64,000 bases of DNA from Crossiella sp. CA-258035 (GCF_030064675.1 NZ_CP116413.1:1397001-1461000); one strand, 5' to 3'. Positions 46,503 to 55,875 are shown, counted from the stretch's first letter. The notes: generated from the sequence alone by a model not told the origin. Numbers and translations are program-made.

Positions 46503-47867
46503 GTGAAGAGCACCGTCGAGCAGCTGAGCCCGACGCGCGTCCGGATCAACGTCGAGGTGCCGTTCGACGAGCTCAAGGCGAGCTTCGACCGGGCATACCG
46601 CAAGCTGGCCAAGCAGGTTCGGATCCCCGGCTTCCGTCCGGGCAAGGCGCCCGCGCGGGTGCTGGAGAACCGCCTCGGCCGTGGCGTTGTCCTGGACGAG
46701 GTCGTCAACGAGGCCATTCCGGCGAAGTACCTGGAAGCCGTCAACGCCGGCGAGGTCAAGACGCTGGGCCGCCCCGAGATCGAGGTCACCAAGATCGAGG
46801 ACGGGCAGAGCCTGGAGTTCACCGCCGAGGTCGACATCCGTCCGGAGATCACCGTGCCCGCCTTCGGCGAGCTGGCGGTCTCCGTCGAGGACGTCGAGGT
46901 CACCGAGGAGGACGTGACCAGCCAGCTGGACGAGCTGCGCGCTCGCTTCGGCAGCCTGGTCGGCGTCGAGCGCCCGGCCGCGACCGGCGACTTCGTCTCG
47001 GTCGACCTGTCCGCCACGGTGGACGGCAACGAGGTCGAGGACGCCCGCACCAACGGCCTGTCCTACGAGATCGGCTCCGGCCAGCTCGTCGAGGGCATCG
47101 ACGAGGCCCTGGTCGGCGCGTCGGCCGGCGAGACCAAGTCGTTCACCACCACCCTGGTGGCCGGTGAGCACGCCGGCCGCGAGGCCTCGGTCAACGTCAC
47201 CGTGCAGACCGTCAAGGAGCGGCAGCTGCCCGAGCTGGACGACGAGTTCGCCCAGCTGGCCAGTGAGTTCGACACCCTGGACGAGCTGAAGGACGACCTG
47301 CGGACCCGGCTCGCCAGGGTCAAGGCCATGCAGCAGGGCATGGAGGCCAGGGACAAGGTCCTCGAGGCCCTCCTGGAGGCCACCGAGGTGCCGATGCCGG
47401 AGGCCGCGGTGGACGCCGAGGTCGAGGTGCGCAAGCACGACGCGGTGCACCGCTTCGAGCACGACGAGGCCCGCTTCGCCGAGTGGCTGTCCACCCAGGG
47501 CAAGACCGTCGAGGAGTTCGACGCGGAGACCCGCGCCGAGTCCGAGCGCACGGTCAAGACCCAGCTGGTGCTGGACGCCATCGCCGACGCCGAGCAGACC
47601 ACCGTCTCGGACAACGAGCTGACCGAGCGCATCGTCTACCAGGCGCAGAGCTTCGGCATCAGCCCGGACGAGTACGTGCAGCGGGCCCAGCAGTCCGGCC
47701 AGCTCGGCGCGATCTACGCCGACGTGCGCCGCGGCAAGGCGCTGGCCGGTGTGGTGGCCCAGGCCACGGTGACCGACGCCTCCGGCAACAAGGTCGACCT
47801 GGACGAGCTGTTCGGCAACGTGAACAAGAAGGACGAGCCGGAGAAGGCCGAAGCCGCTGCTGAGTGA
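46503..47867 (+). CDS. tig: Trigger factor
   Basis: A ribosome-bound chaperone and peptidyl-prolyl isomerase, 454 residues. The N-terminal domain carries the ribosome-docking GFRPGKAP motif (about 42-49). The FKBP domain is at about 150-245 (GDFVSVDLS, LVEGIDEALVGASAGE), followed by the helical C-terminal chaperone domain and an acidic/Lys tail. The start is GTG 46503, with GAGGAGA 4 nt upstream. It is followed by a perfect 18-bp hairpin before clpP1. Confidence 0.97.
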   Translation: MKSTVEQLSPTRVRINVEVPFDELKASFDRAYRKLAKQVRIPGFRPGKAPARVLENRLGRGVVLDEVVNEAIPAKYLEAVNAGEVKTLGRPEIEVTKIEDGQSLEFTAEVDIRPEITVPAFGELAVSVEDVEVTEEDVTSQLDELRARFGSLVGVERPAATGDFVSVDLSATVDGNEVEDARTNGLSYEIGSGQLVEGIDEALVGASAGETKSFTTTLVAGEHAGREASVNVTVQTVKERQLPELDDEFAQLASEFDTLDELKDDLRTRLARVKAMQQGMEARDKVLEALLEATEVPMPEAAVDAEVEVRKHDAVHRFEHDEARFAEWLSTQGKTVEEFDAETRAESERTVKTQLVLDAIADAEQTTVSDNELTERIVYQAQSFGISPDEYVQRAQQSGQLGAIYADVRRGKALAGVVAQATVTDASGNKVDLDELFGNVNKKDEPEKAEAAAE

Positions 47868-47900
47868 TCATCAGCGACGGTTGCCGATAAATTCCGGAAC

Positions 47901-47915
47901 ACGCTGTTAGCGAAC
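47901..47915. promoter_or_regulatory. Candidate ClgR box upstream of clpP1P2
   Basis: ACGCTGTTAGCGAAC has the CGC-n5-GCG core with flanks close to the actinobacterial ClgR consensus as I recall it (WCGCYNANRGCGWWS), one position off. ClgR activates clpP1P2 in Corynebacterium, Mycobacterium and Streptomyces. It lies 83 bp before the clpP1 start. Confidence 0.5.
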
Positions 47916-47952
47916 GCGGGCGGTGTCGGGAGTACGACACCGCCCGCGTTCG
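47911..47952 (+). terminator. Hairpin terminator after tig
   Basis: A perfect 18-bp inverted repeat (47911-47928, 47935-47952) with a 6-nt loop, followed by TTAGGGTCGTTTG. It overlaps the candidate ClgR box by 5 bp. Confidence 0.8.
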
Positions 47953-47997
47953 TTAGGGTCGTTTGTAGAGATCCTCCAGACCTAAAGGCAGGCACAC

Positions 47998-48612
47998 GTG
48001 ACGCAGTACCCGACCGTCCCGGCGCCCCAGATGCGGGCGGGCAGCGCAGGGCTGAACCTCAACGACTCGGTGTACGAGCGGCTGCTCCGTGAGCGCATCA
48101 TCGTCCTGGGCTCCCAGGTCGAGGAGACCATCGCGAACCAGATCTGCGCTCAGCTGCTGCTGCTCGCGGCCGAGGACGACGAGCGGGACATCTACCTCTA
48201 CATCAACTCCCCCGGCGGCTCGGTCACCGCGGGCATGGCCATCTACGACACCATGGAGCTGATCAGGCCCGACGTGGCCACCGTGGCCATGGGCCTGGCC
48301 GCCTCGATGGGTCAGTTCCTGCTCTCCGCGGGCGCCAGGGGCAAGCGCTCCGCGCTGCCGCACGCGCGGATCATGATGCACCAGCCCTCGGCCGGTCTGG
48401 GCGGCACCGCCGCGGACATCGCGATCCAGGCCGAGATGCTGATCAAGCACAAGCGTGAGATGGCCGAGCTGATCGCCACGCAGACCGGACAGCCGGTCGA
48501 GAAGATCATCGCCGACTCCGACCGCGACCGCTGGTTCACCGCGGAGGAGGCCAAGGAGTACGGCTTCATCGACCACGTGGCCAGCTCCGCCAGCCAGCTG
48601 CCGCGCGGCTGA
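47998..48612 (+). CDS. clpP1: ATP-dependent Clp protease proteolytic subunit 1
   Basis: A serine peptidase subunit of the ClpP1P2 tetradecamer. 204 residues; catalytic Ser103 in GLAASMGQ, His128 in MMHQP, and Asp in the SDRDRWF segment near 172. The Gly-rich substrate strand [11 protein letters not shown] is present. The start is GTG 47998. clpP2 follows after 31 bp, so they are co-transcribed and assemble together as in other actinobacteria. Confidence 0.97.
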   Translation: MTQYPTVPAPQMRAGSAGLNLNDSVYERLLRERIIVLGSQVEETIANQICAQLLLLAAEDDERDIYLYINSPGGSVTAGMAIYDTMELIRPDVATVAMGLAASMGQFLLSAGARGKRSALPHARIMMHQPSAGLGGTAADIAIQAEMLIKHKREMAELIATQTGQPVEKIIADSDRDRWFTAEEAKEYGFIDHVASSASQLPRG

Positions 48613-48643
48613 GCGTCAGCACGAGTACGAGGAGTAACTCAAG

Positions 48644-49276
48644 ATGAGCGAGCTTTACCGCCCTCAGTCCCGTTACGTGCTGCCGTCCTTCGTGGAACGC
48701 ACCAGCTACGGGGTCAAGGAGTCCAACCCCTACAACAAGCTCTTCGAGGAGCGGGTCATCTTCCTCGGGGTGCAGATCGACGACGCCTCGGCGAACGACG
48801 TCATGGCCCAGTTGCTGTTCCTGGAGTCCGACGACCCGGACCGCGACATCACCATGTACATCAACTCGCCCGGCGGGTCCTTCACCTCGCTGATGGCCAT
48901 CTACGACACCATGCAGTACGTCCGGCCGGACATCGCCACCTTCTGCCTCGGCCAGGCGGCCTCGGCGGCGGCGGTGCTGCTGGCGGCGGGCACTCCAGGT
49001 AAGCGCGGCGCGCTGCCGAACGCCCGGATCATGATCCACCAGCCCTCCACCGAGGGCGTGTACGGTCAGGTGTCGGACCTGGAGATCCAGGCGCGGGAGA
49101 TCGAGCGGATCCGCCGCCAGCTGGAGTCCACGCTGGCCCGGCACACTGACAAGACGCCGGAGCAGGTCCGCCAGGACATCGACCGCGACAAGATCCTGAC
49201 CGCGGAAGAGGCGAAGGAGTACGGCATCGTGGACACCGTGCTGCCGTACCGGAAGCTGTCCGCGGCCCAGTCCTGA
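48644..49276 (+). CDS. clpP2: ATP-dependent Clp protease proteolytic subunit 2
   Basis: The partner of ClpP1, 210 residues; catalytic Ser107 in GQAASAAA, His132 in MIHQPS, and Asp in the [13 protein letters not shown] region. The N-terminal [13 protein letters not shown] is the usual propeptide/axial-gate sequence of ClpP2. A hairpin terminator follows, so clpX is transcribed separately. Confidence 0.97.
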   Translation: MSELYRPQSRYVLPSFVERTSYGVKESNPYNKLFEERVIFLGVQIDDASANDVMAQLLFLESDDPDRDITMYINSPGGSFTSLMAIYDTMQYVRPDIATFCLGQAASAAAVLLAAGTPGKRGALPNARIMIHQPSTEGVYGQVSDLEIQAREIERIRRQLESTLARHTDKTPEQVRQDIDRDKILTAEEAKEYGIVDTVLPYRKLSAAQS

Positions 49277-49307
49277 CAAGGAGCCAAGCGGTACCCGTGA
49301 TCTGCGA

Positions 49308-49346
49308 CACGCCGAGCACCCAGTAGGACTGGCGGTGCTCGGCGTG
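49308..49346 (+). terminator. Hairpin terminator after clpP2
   Basis: A perfect 13-bp inverted repeat (49308-49320, 49334-49346) with a 13-nt loop. The rest of the 231-bp gap to clpX should contain the clpX promoter; I see no gene there. Confidence 0.75.
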
Positions 49347-49507
49347 CTCGGGGGAGGCTGGGGCACTCGGAAGTATTCAGTGACAGGTCTGGATGCTTCA
49401 GAGAGCTTGTCGACCTCCCGCTTGCCGGGGTAGTGCGGGTACCGTCAACAGCGAACACGGCCAGGCGCGTCGGCAGGGCGCGCCAGAGGGGACAGAGGTC
49501 AGCGGCC

Positions 49508-50788
49508 ATGGCACGTATCGGTGACGGCGGAGACCTGCTCAAGTGCTCTTTCTGCGGCAAGAGCCAAAAGCAGGTCAAGAAGCTCATCGCCGGCCCCGGC
49601 GTGTACATCTGCGATGAGTGCATCGACCTCTGCAACGAGATCATCGAGGAGGAACTGGCGGAGGCGGGCGACGTCAAGCTTGACGAGCTGCCCAAACCGC
49701 TGGAGATCCACGAGTTCCTCGATCAGTACGTGATCGGGCAGGACGAGGCCAAGCGCACGCTGTCGGTGGCGGTCTACAACCACTACAAGCGCATCCAGGC
49801 TGGTGACCGGGGCCGGGATGGCCGGGACGACGGCATCGAGATCGCCAAGTCCAACATCCTGATGCTCGGCCCCACCGGGTGCGGCAAGACCTACCTCGCG
49901 CAGACCTTGGCGAAGCTGCTGAACGTGCCGTTCGCCATCGCGGACGCCACCGCGCTGACCGAGGCCGGGTACGTCGGCGAGGACGTTGAGAATATTCTTC
50001 TGAAGCTGATCCAGGCTGCGGACTACGACGTCAAGCGGGCCGAGACCGGCATCATCTACATCGACGAGGTGGACAAGATCGCTCGCAAGAGCGAGAACCC
50101 CTCGATCACCAGGGACGTCTCCGGCGAGGGCGTGCAGCAGGCGCTGCTGAAGATCCTGGAGGGCACCACCGCGAGCGTGCCGCCGCAGGGCGGGCGCAAG
50201 CACCCGCACCAGGAGTTCATCCAGATCGACACCACGAACGTGCTGTTCATCGTGGCCGGGGCCTTCGCGGGCCTGGAGAAGATCGTGCACGAGCGGACCG
50301 GCAAGCGCGGGGTCGGCTTCGGCGCCGAGATCCGGTCCAAGGCCGAGATCGAGACCACCGACGTCTTCGGCGAGGTCATGCCGGAGGACCTGATCAAGTT
50401 CGGGCTGATCCCGGAGTTCATCGGCCGGCTGCCGATCGTGGCCAGCGTGATGAACCTGGACAAGCCGAGCCTGGTCAAGATCCTCTCCGAGCCGAAGAAC
50501 GCGCTGGTCAAGCAGTACCAGAAGCTGTTCGAGATGGACGGCGTGGAGCTGGAGTTCACCAAGACCGCGCTGGAGGCCATCGCCGACCAGTCGGTGCTGC
50601 GTGGCACCGGCGCTCGTGGGCTGCGCGCGATCATGGAGGAGGTGCTGCTGCCGGTGATGTACGACATCCCCAGCCGCACCGACGTGGCCAAGGTGGTCAT
50701 CACCGAGCAGACCGTCCGGGAGAACGTGAACCCGACGATCGTCTCCCGCCAGCCCAGCCGCCGCGAACGCCGCGACAAGTCCGCCTAA
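49508..50788 (+). CDS. clpX: ATP-dependent Clp protease ATP-binding subunit ClpX
   Basis: An AAA+ unfoldase feeding ClpP1P2. 426 residues: N-terminal C4 zinc domain (CSFCG then CDECIDLC), Walker A GPTGCGKT near 119, pore loop GYVGED near 153, Walker [11 protein letters not shown] near 183, RKH-type loop in GRKHPHQEF, then sensor-2 [14 protein letters not shown]. The start is ATG 49508, which gives the standard [17 protein letters not shown]-terminus. Confidence 0.97.
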   Translation: MARIGDGGDLLKCSFCGKSQKQVKKLIAGPGVYICDECIDLCNEIIEEELAEAGDVKLDELPKPLEIHEFLDQYVIGQDEAKRTLSVAVYNHYKRIQAGDRGRDGRDDGIEIAKSNILMLGPTGCGKTYLAQTLAKLLNVPFAIADATALTEAGYVGEDVENILLKLIQAADYDVKRAETGIIYIDEVDKIARKSENPSITRDVSGEGVQQALLKILEGTTASVPPQGGRKHPHQEFIQIDTTNVLFIVAGAFAGLEKIVHERTGKRGVGFGAEIRSKAEIETTDVFGEVMPEDLIKFGLIPEFIGRLPIVASVMNLDKPSLVKILSEPKNALVKQYQKLFEMDGVELEFTKTALEAIADQSVLRGTGARGLRAIMEEVLLPVMYDIPSRTDVAKVVITEQTVRENVNPTIVSRQPSRRERRDKSA

Positions 50789-50810
50789 AGCGGCCAACAC
50801 CGCGTACGAG

Positions 50811-50852
50811 AACGGCCAACACTCGGGGATTCCCGGCGTGTTGGCCGTTTTT
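50811..50852 (+). terminator. Intrinsic terminator after clpX
   Basis: AACGGCCAACAC (50811-50822) pairs perfectly with GTGTTGGCCGTT (50838-50849) and is followed by TTTG. It is nested within a second, imperfect arm pair (about 50792-50807 with 50853-50868) built from the same GGCCAACAC word. Confidence 0.88.
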
Positions 50853-50932
50853 GTACGGTGTGTTGGCCCCTGATCAGGTGTTCTGAGTGGGGCGGGGAGG
50901 CCCTCGGGGGCTTCGCGCGGTATTTGTGGATC

Positions 50933-51529
50933 ATGCGAGCGCTGCATGTGGTCCTGCTGCCCGGGTGGCGGGGTGCTGGGCGGGGGCACTGGCTGAGCTG
51001 GCTCGCCGGACAGCTGCGCGGGCTGGGGGTGGTCGTGCACGCGCCGGCGCTGCCGGGGGCGGAGCTGGGCGAGTGGCTGGCGGTGCTGCGGGCGAGCCTG
51101 GCGGCCGCGCCGCCCTCGGCTGACCTGGTGGTGCTCGCACACGGGCTGGGCGCGAACCTGTGGCTGCACCACGCGGCCGGGGTGGACGGGCGGGACCGGC
51201 GGGCGCACCGGGTGCTGCTGGTGGCACCGCCGGGGCCGGGGTGGCGGCATCCGGAGGTGCGCGGGCTGCATCCGGCTCCGGTGGACTCGCGGGCGCTGCG
51301 GCGGGCGGCGAGCATCACCCGGCTGGTGGCCGGTCTGGGGGATCCGTACTGCTCGCGGGTGGAGGCGTTGGGGCTGGCCAGGGGGCTCGGGGTGGAGCTG
51401 GACCTGGTGACAGGCGGGGAGCACCTCAACGAGGACGCCGGGTTCGGGGCATGGCCGGAGGTGCTGGCTTGGACGCTGGGACAGGTGCCGAGTCTGGGTG
51501 GGAACAGCCCGGCCGGGGCGCGCTCGTAG
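50933..51529 (+). CDS. RBBP9/YdeN-type alpha/beta hydrolase lacking the nucleophile Ser
   Basis: A 198-residue alpha/beta-hydrolase-fold protein: N-terminal VVLLPGWRGAGRGHWLSWL, nucleophile elbow LAHGLG near 68-73, LGDPYCS (acid) near 140 and GGEHLNEDAGFG (base His) near 163. In this family the elbow reads GHSLG; here Ser is replaced by Gly (CAC GGG CTG GGC), so ordinary serine hydrolysis is not expected. The rest of the fold and the other two catalytic positions are kept. The start is ATG 50933 with a weak ribosome-binding site. It could be a binding protein or pseudoenzyme. Confidence 0.75.
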   Translation: MRALHVVLLPGWRGAGRGHWLSWLAGQLRGLGVVVHAPALPGAELGEWLAVLRASLAAAPPSADLVVLAHGLGANLWLHHAAGVDGRDRRAHRVLLVAPPGPGWRHPEVRGLHPAPVDSRALRRAASITRLVAGLGDPYCSRVEALGLARGLGVELDLVTGGEHLNEDAGFGAWPEVLAWTLGQVPSLGGNSPAGARS

Positions 51530-51541
51530 TAGAACGATCGG

Positions 51542-52897
51542 GTGATCCTTCGCTCTGTGCCCGTCCTGACCGCGCTGGCGCTGCTCGCGCCGGGGACCCC
51601 GGTCCTGGCCGCGCCCGCGGACTGCGCGCCCCCGGAATTCACCTACACCGTGCTGTTCGCCCCGCACACGCCGCAGGGCAGCGTCGAGCGGCAGCTGACC
51701 AAGCACTGCGGCACACCAGTGCAGTACTACCCGGAGATCGGCGTGGCCGTGGCCAGCGCGGATGCCGGGTTCGATGGGCGGATCGGGGTGGACCGGGCGT
51801 TCAGCGCGGCCAAGGCCCGTGGTCCGGTCGCCGCGTCCGGTGCGCTGGCCGCGTCCGAGGTGCCGGACCGCACCGGCGAGCAGTGGGACATGCGGATGCT
51901 GCGCACCGAACTCGCGCACACCGTGACCACCGGCCGCCGGGACGTGGTGGTCGGCGTGCTGGACACCGGGGTGGACGGCAGGCACCCGGAGCTGGCACAC
52001 GCGCTGGATCCGGCGCTGTCCGCGGGCTGCGAGACCGGCAGGCCCAACACCGACCCGGCGGCCTGGGGACCCAAGCACGGGCACGGCACCGGGGTGGCCG
52101 GGGTGATCGCCTCGGCCGCGGACGGCAAGGGGATCACCGGGGTGGCGCCGGGGGTGCGGATCGCCTCGGTGCAGCTGATGCGGCCGGACGGGTACATGGA
52201 CCCCGAGGGCGTGGTGTGCGGGTTCATGTGGGCGGCCGAGCACCGGTTCACCCTGACCAACGGCAGCTGGTCCAGCGGGCCGTGGGCCTTCCTGTGCTCG
52301 GACCGGGCGGGGGAGGAGGTGGCCATCGAGGCGATCACCAGGGCGGTGCGGCACGCGACCCGGAGCGGGGTGCTGCACGTGTCCTCGGCCGGCAACTTCG
52401 CGGCGGACCTGACCGACCCCAAGACCGACCCGCTGCGCCCGCCGGGCAACACCATCGACAAGAACTGCCGGATGCTGCCCAATCAGCTGCCCGAGGTGGT
52501 CACCGTGTCCGCGGTCGGCTACCAGCGCAAGTTGTCCGGCTACAGCGACTGGGGCGCGGGAGTGGTGCGGGTGACCGCGCCCGGCGGCGACCGGGCCCAG
52601 GTGCCCCCGGCCGGTGCGGGCCCGGCGATGCCGCTGTCGACCACGCCGGAGGGCGGTTACGGGTCCTTCGGCGGCACCTCGGCGGCCGCGCCCAAGGTGA
52701 CCGGGGTGCTGGCGCTGCTGGCGAGCAAGTACGGCCGGGTGGGGCCCAGGGGGCTGACGGAGCTGCTGCTGCGGACCGGGGTGCAGCCGATGGCCTGTCC
52801 AGATGGGGACGCGCGGTGCACGATGGATGGGCAGGGGCGGAGCAGTTTCTACGGATACGGGCTGGTTGACGCGGCGAAGGCGGTGCGCGCGGGATGA
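51542..52897 (+). CDS. Secreted S8 family serine peptidase (subtilisin/mycosin-like)
   Basis: A 451-residue exported protease: signal peptide (1-23, ALALLAPGTPVLA), then a propeptide-like segment, then a peptidase domain with catalytic Asp in VLDTGVDG near 141, His in KHGHGTGVAG near 180 and Ser in GGTSAAAPKVTG near 380. Three Cys pairs may form disulfides. No C-terminal membrane anchor is seen, unlike ESX mycosins, so it is probably released. Its stop overlaps the start of the S1 protease gene by 4 bp. Confidence 0.9.
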   Translation: MILRSVPVLTALALLAPGTPVLAAPADCAPPEFTYTVLFAPHTPQGSVERQLTKHCGTPVQYYPEIGVAVASADAGFDGRIGVDRAFSAAKARGPVAASGALAASEVPDRTGEQWDMRMLRTELAHTVTTGRRDVVVGVLDTGVDGRHPELAHALDPALSAGCETGRPNTDPAAWGPKHGHGTGVAGVIASAADGKGITGVAPGVRIASVQLMRPDGYMDPEGVVCGFMWAAEHRFTLTNGSWSSGPWAFLCSDRAGEEVAIEAITRAVRHATRSGVLHVSSAGNFAADLTDPKTDPLRPPGNTIDKNCRMLPNQLPEVVTVSAVGYQRKLSGYSDWGAGVVRVTAPGGDRAQVPPAGAGPAMPLSTTPEGGYGSFGGTSAAAPKVTGVLALLASKYGRVGPRGLTELLLRTGVQPMACPDGDARCTMDGQGRSSFYGYGLVDAAKAVRAG

Positions 52898-53667
52898 CGC
52901 GGCGAGGTGTGCGGTGGCCGTTGGCCGGGGCGGTGCTGGCGTTGCTCGTGGTGCCCGCCAGCGTGGGCACGGCGGGTGGCGACCACGGCCATCCGCCCCG
53001 GCCGCCCAAGCCGCCGACCGCGGTGGCCGGCGACGGGCGGTCCACGGTCGGCGCGCTGTTCCTGGACAACGGGGCCGGGCCGCACTTCTGCACCGCGACG
53101 GTGATCGCCAGCAGACACCGGAACCTGTTGCTCACCGCCGCGCACTGCATGTTCGAGAACGAGACCGGGCCGCCGCGTGAGCGAGTGGCTTTTGTGCCGG
53201 GCTACCGGGACGGTCAGCGGCCGTACGGGACCTGGCCGGTGCGCGAGGTGGTGGTCAGCCCGCAGTGGCGGGAGCGGGCCGATCCGGACCACGACGTGGC
53301 CGTGCTGGTCGTCGACGAGGGCATCGAGGACCGGACCGGCGCGCAGCGGCTGCTGCTGGACTCGCGGCGGGAGCAGGTGGTCGAGGTGCTGGGCTACCCG
53401 GTGCGGGACGAACGGCCGGTGAGCTGCCGGAACTGGACCGCCGAGTTCAGCAGGACCCAGCGCGGGTTCGACTGCCGCGGCTACCTGACCGGCACCAGCG
53501 GCGGGCCGTGGCTCACCGCGCGCGGCGAGGTCGTCGGCCTGGTCGGCGGGTTCCAGTTCGGCGGTGACGAGGTCCTGCACAACTACAGCCCCTACCTCGG
53601 CGACCAGGCCCGCGCGCTCTACGAGCGGGCGCAGCAGGTCAGACCGGGGGCAGGTGGCGGCCGATGA
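52894..53667 (+). CDS. Secreted trypsin-like S1 serine peptidase
   Basis: A 257-residue exported protease: signal peptide (about 1-27), Pro-rich linker, then a trypsin fold with His in LTAAHC near 86, Asp in DPDHDVAVL near 132, and Ser in GTSGGPWL near 201. Cys pairs include CTAT/AAHC and SCRNW/DCRGY. The ATGA overlap with the S8 gene makes the two proteases co-translated. Its 3' end overlaps the convergent esterase gene by 29 bp. Confidence 0.9.
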   Translation: MTRRGVRWPLAGAVLALLVVPASVGTAGGDHGHPPRPPKPPTAVAGDGRSTVGALFLDNGAGPHFCTATVIASRHRNLLLTAAHCMFENETGPPRERVAFVPGYRDGQRPYGTWPVREVVVSPQWRERADPDHDVAVLVVDEGIEDRTGAQRLLLDSRREQVVEVLGYPVRDERPVSCRNWTAEFSRTQRGFDCRGYLTGTSGGPWLTARGEVVGLVGGFQFGGDEVLHNYSPYLGDQARALYERAQQVRPGAGGGR

Positions 53668-54553
53668 AGCGGATCATGTCCGGGCTGACCCGGTCGAAGT
53701 AGCTGCCGTCGTGGCGGCCCGGTCCGGTGGCGCCGACCAGCGGGCGGGCCTGGCGGATGAACTGGCGGGTGCCCTCGATGAAGCTGTCCTCGGTGCCGCA
53801 CCACAGGCCGACCCTGGCCGAGCCGAGCTTGTCGATGTGCCGCAACGGGTTCATCGACTCCCACTCGACGCTGTCCCGGAACGCCTTGCGCTTGTTCATC
53901 TCCGCCCAGTTGGTGATCAGCGCGGGGGAGATGGCCGCGGCCGCGCGCACCGGGCGGCCGCGCTCCTGGCGGCGGCGGGTGTAGAGCAGCGAGCCGAAGC
54001 CGCCCATGGAGATGCCCGCCACCGCGAACGGGTGGCCGTCGCCGAGGCCGCGTTCGGCCAGCCAGCGGGGCAGGTCCTCCAGCAGCATGGCCATCGGGTT
54101 GTCGCCGGGCTGGGCGTGCCAGTAGTTGTTGCCGCCGCCGTCGACCGCGACGAAGGCGAACGGCGGCACCGTGCCCCTGGCCACCGCGCTGGCCAGTGCG
54201 GAGGGCAGCGCGGCTGGGGCGGCGTTGCGGGCGGTGCCGAAGCGGCCGTGCAGCAGCAGGCACACCGGCAGCCCGGTCCGGTCGGCCTGCGGCGAGATGG
54301 TCACCAGGTCGACCTCGCGGTTGCGGTGCGCGGAGAAGACCCGCTCCACCCGCACCGTGCCGTTGCTGCCCGGCTTGGTGGTGCCCGCCGTACCGGCCGT
54401 GCCCAGCGTGCGCAGCACACTCGGGTCGACCTGGCCCAGCTGATCTTGGTGACTCAGCGTGGCGCCGACTCCGGCGACCGCGGCAGCCCCGGCCAGTGCT
54501 CCCCAGAGCACCGTGCGCCGGGAGACGAGCCCCCTGCCTTGACGTTCGTGCAT
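53639..54553 (-). CDS. Exported esterase, alpha/beta hydrolase (antigen 85/esterase D-like)
   Basis: A protein of about 304 residues with a twin-arginine signal (SRRTVLWGALAGAAAVAG). The mature part has an HGRFGTARN oxyanion region, VDGGGNNYW, nucleophile GISMGGFGS near 190, Asp in LWCGTEDSFIE and His in GRHDGSYF. This matches the esterase D/mycolyltransferase-like branch. The substrate is unknown. ATG 54553 is preferred, with GAGGGGG 10 nt upstream; GTG 54562 is the alternative. Confidence 0.85.
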   Translation of the reverse strand: MHERQGRGLVSRRTVLWGALAGAAAVAGVGATLSHQDQLGQVDPSVLRTLGTAGTAGTTKPGSNGTVRVERVFSAHRNREVDLVTISPQADRTGLPVCLLLHGRFGTARNAAPAALPSALASAVARGTVPPFAFVAVDGGGNNYWHAQPGDNPMAMLLEDLPRWLAERGLGDGHPFAVAGISMGGFGSLLYTRRRQERGRPVRAAAAISPALITNWAEMNKRKAFRDSVEWESMNPLRHIDKLGSARVGLWCGTEDSFIEGTRQFIRQARPLVGATGPGRHDGSYFDRVSPDMIRFIGRHLPPV

Positions 54554-54681
54554 CCCCTGCACACCCCCTCACAGAGAGAAACCGTTGACTGCTCCGTTTG
54601 TGTTACATGGCAGACGTCATCTTTGACCGATTGGTTCGCCACAGGTGGGGGTGATTCAGGACACACTGTCACTGAATGTGA

Positions 54682-55860
54682 CTAGACAACCCCGGTCTGC
54701 CGGAGGTTGTTGATCTCTTCCGGGTGATAGCCGAGCCAGTCAAGCACCAGATCGGTGTGTTCACCCAGGTCAGGGACCGTGCCCGGAGTCCAGGCCGAGC
54801 CGGAGTCGTCCACCGGCGGGCGGAGCATCCGGACCGTGCGGTTGTCCGGAACCGGCACTTCTGCCCACCGGTCCCGAACTTCAAGTTGGGGGTGCTCGGC
54901 GAGGTCCAGCACGGTGCGGGTGCGGGCGGCGGGCACGTCGGCGGCGTCCAGGGCGGCCAGCAGCTCGGCCGCGCTGGTGCGGTCGAAGGCGGGTTGCAGC
55001 TCCGCGTGCAGCTCGGGCCGGGCGGCCACCCGGCCGGCCACCGTGGTGAAGCGCGGGTCCTCGGCCAGCTCCCGCTGCCCGGTGACCGCGCACAGCCGCC
55101 GCCACTGGCCGTCGTTCTGCACCGCCAGGTGCACGCTCTGCCCGTCGCCGCAGCGGAACGGCCCGTACGGCGCGATGCTCGCGTGGTGCGCGCCGGTGCG
55201 CGGCGGGATGTTCCCGGTGCCGGTGGCGTAGAGCATCGGCTGGTGCATCCACTCCGCCAGCGCCTCCAGCAGGGTCAGCCGCAGCGTGGCGCCCTCGCCG
55301 GTGCGGCCCTTGCGCAGCAGCGCGGCCAGCACCGCGGCGTGCAGCTGGACCCCGGCGGCGATGTCGGCCACCGAGATCCCGGCCCGGCCGGTGACCTCGC
55401 CCTCGCCGGTGAGCTCGATCAGCCCGGCCTCGGACTGGATCAGCGCGTCGTATGCCTTGCGCCCGGCGTAGGGTCCCTGCTCGCCGTAGCCGGACAGCTC
55501 GCCGACGATCAGGCCGGGCCGCTCGGCGCGCAGGGCGTCCGCGGTCAGGCCCAGGCGGCCCGCGGCGGCGGGGGAGAGGTTGCACAGCACCACGTCGGCG
55601 CGTTCGAGCAGCCGGTCCAGCACGGCCCGGCCGTCCGGGTGCTTGAGGTCGAGGGTGATCGACTCCTTGCCGAGGTTGACCCAGGCGAAGTAGCTGGAGA
55701 CCGTGCCGCAGGCGGTGTCGTAGCCGCGGGCGAAGTCGCCGCCGCCCGGCCGCTCCACCTTGATCACCCTGGCGCCCAGGTCGGCGAGCAGGCGGGTGGC
55801 ATACGGCACGGCGACGGCCTGCTCCACGGCGAGCACGGTGGTTCCCTCAAGTGGCTGCAC
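54682..55860 (-). CDS. Class III CoA-transferase (CaiB/BaiF family)
   Basis: Transfers CoA between acyl-CoA and a carboxylic acid. 392 residues: LADLGARVIKVERPGGGD near 27-44, FAWVNLGKESITLDL near 57, and the catalytic Asp in ISVADIAAG near 165, as in formyl-CoA:oxalate CoA-transferase. The start is GTG 55860. It follows fdhD by 15 bp on the same strand, and both diverge from an oxalate/formate-type carrier, which suggests small-acid metabolism. The substrate pair cannot be fixed. Confidence 0.9.
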   Translation of the reverse strand: MQPLEGTTVLAVEQAVAVPYATRLLADLGARVIKVERPGGGDFARGYDTACGTVSSYFAWVNLGKESITLDLKHPDGRAVLDRLLERADVVLCNLSPAAAGRLGLTADALRAERPGLIVGELSGYGEQGPYAGRKAYDALIQSEAGLIELTGEGEVTGRAGISVADIAAGVQLHAAVLAALLRKGRTGEGATLRLTLLEALAEWMHQPMLYATGTGNIPPRTGAHHASIAPYGPFRCGDGQSVHLAVQNDGQWRRLCAVTGQRELAEDPRFTTVAGRVAARPELHAELQPAFDRTSAAELLAALDAADVPAARTRTVLDLAEHPQLEVRDRWAEVPVPDNRTVRMLRPPVDDSGSAWTPGTVPDLGEHTDLVLDWLGYHPEEINNLRQTGVV

Positions 55861-55875
55861 GGGTTCCAGTGTGGG

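Noticed and set aside
49499-52378. A 959-residue minus-strand frame across clpX and the hydrolase gene
   Set aside because: It spans two real genes and a terminator and has no initiation signal or recognisable domain.
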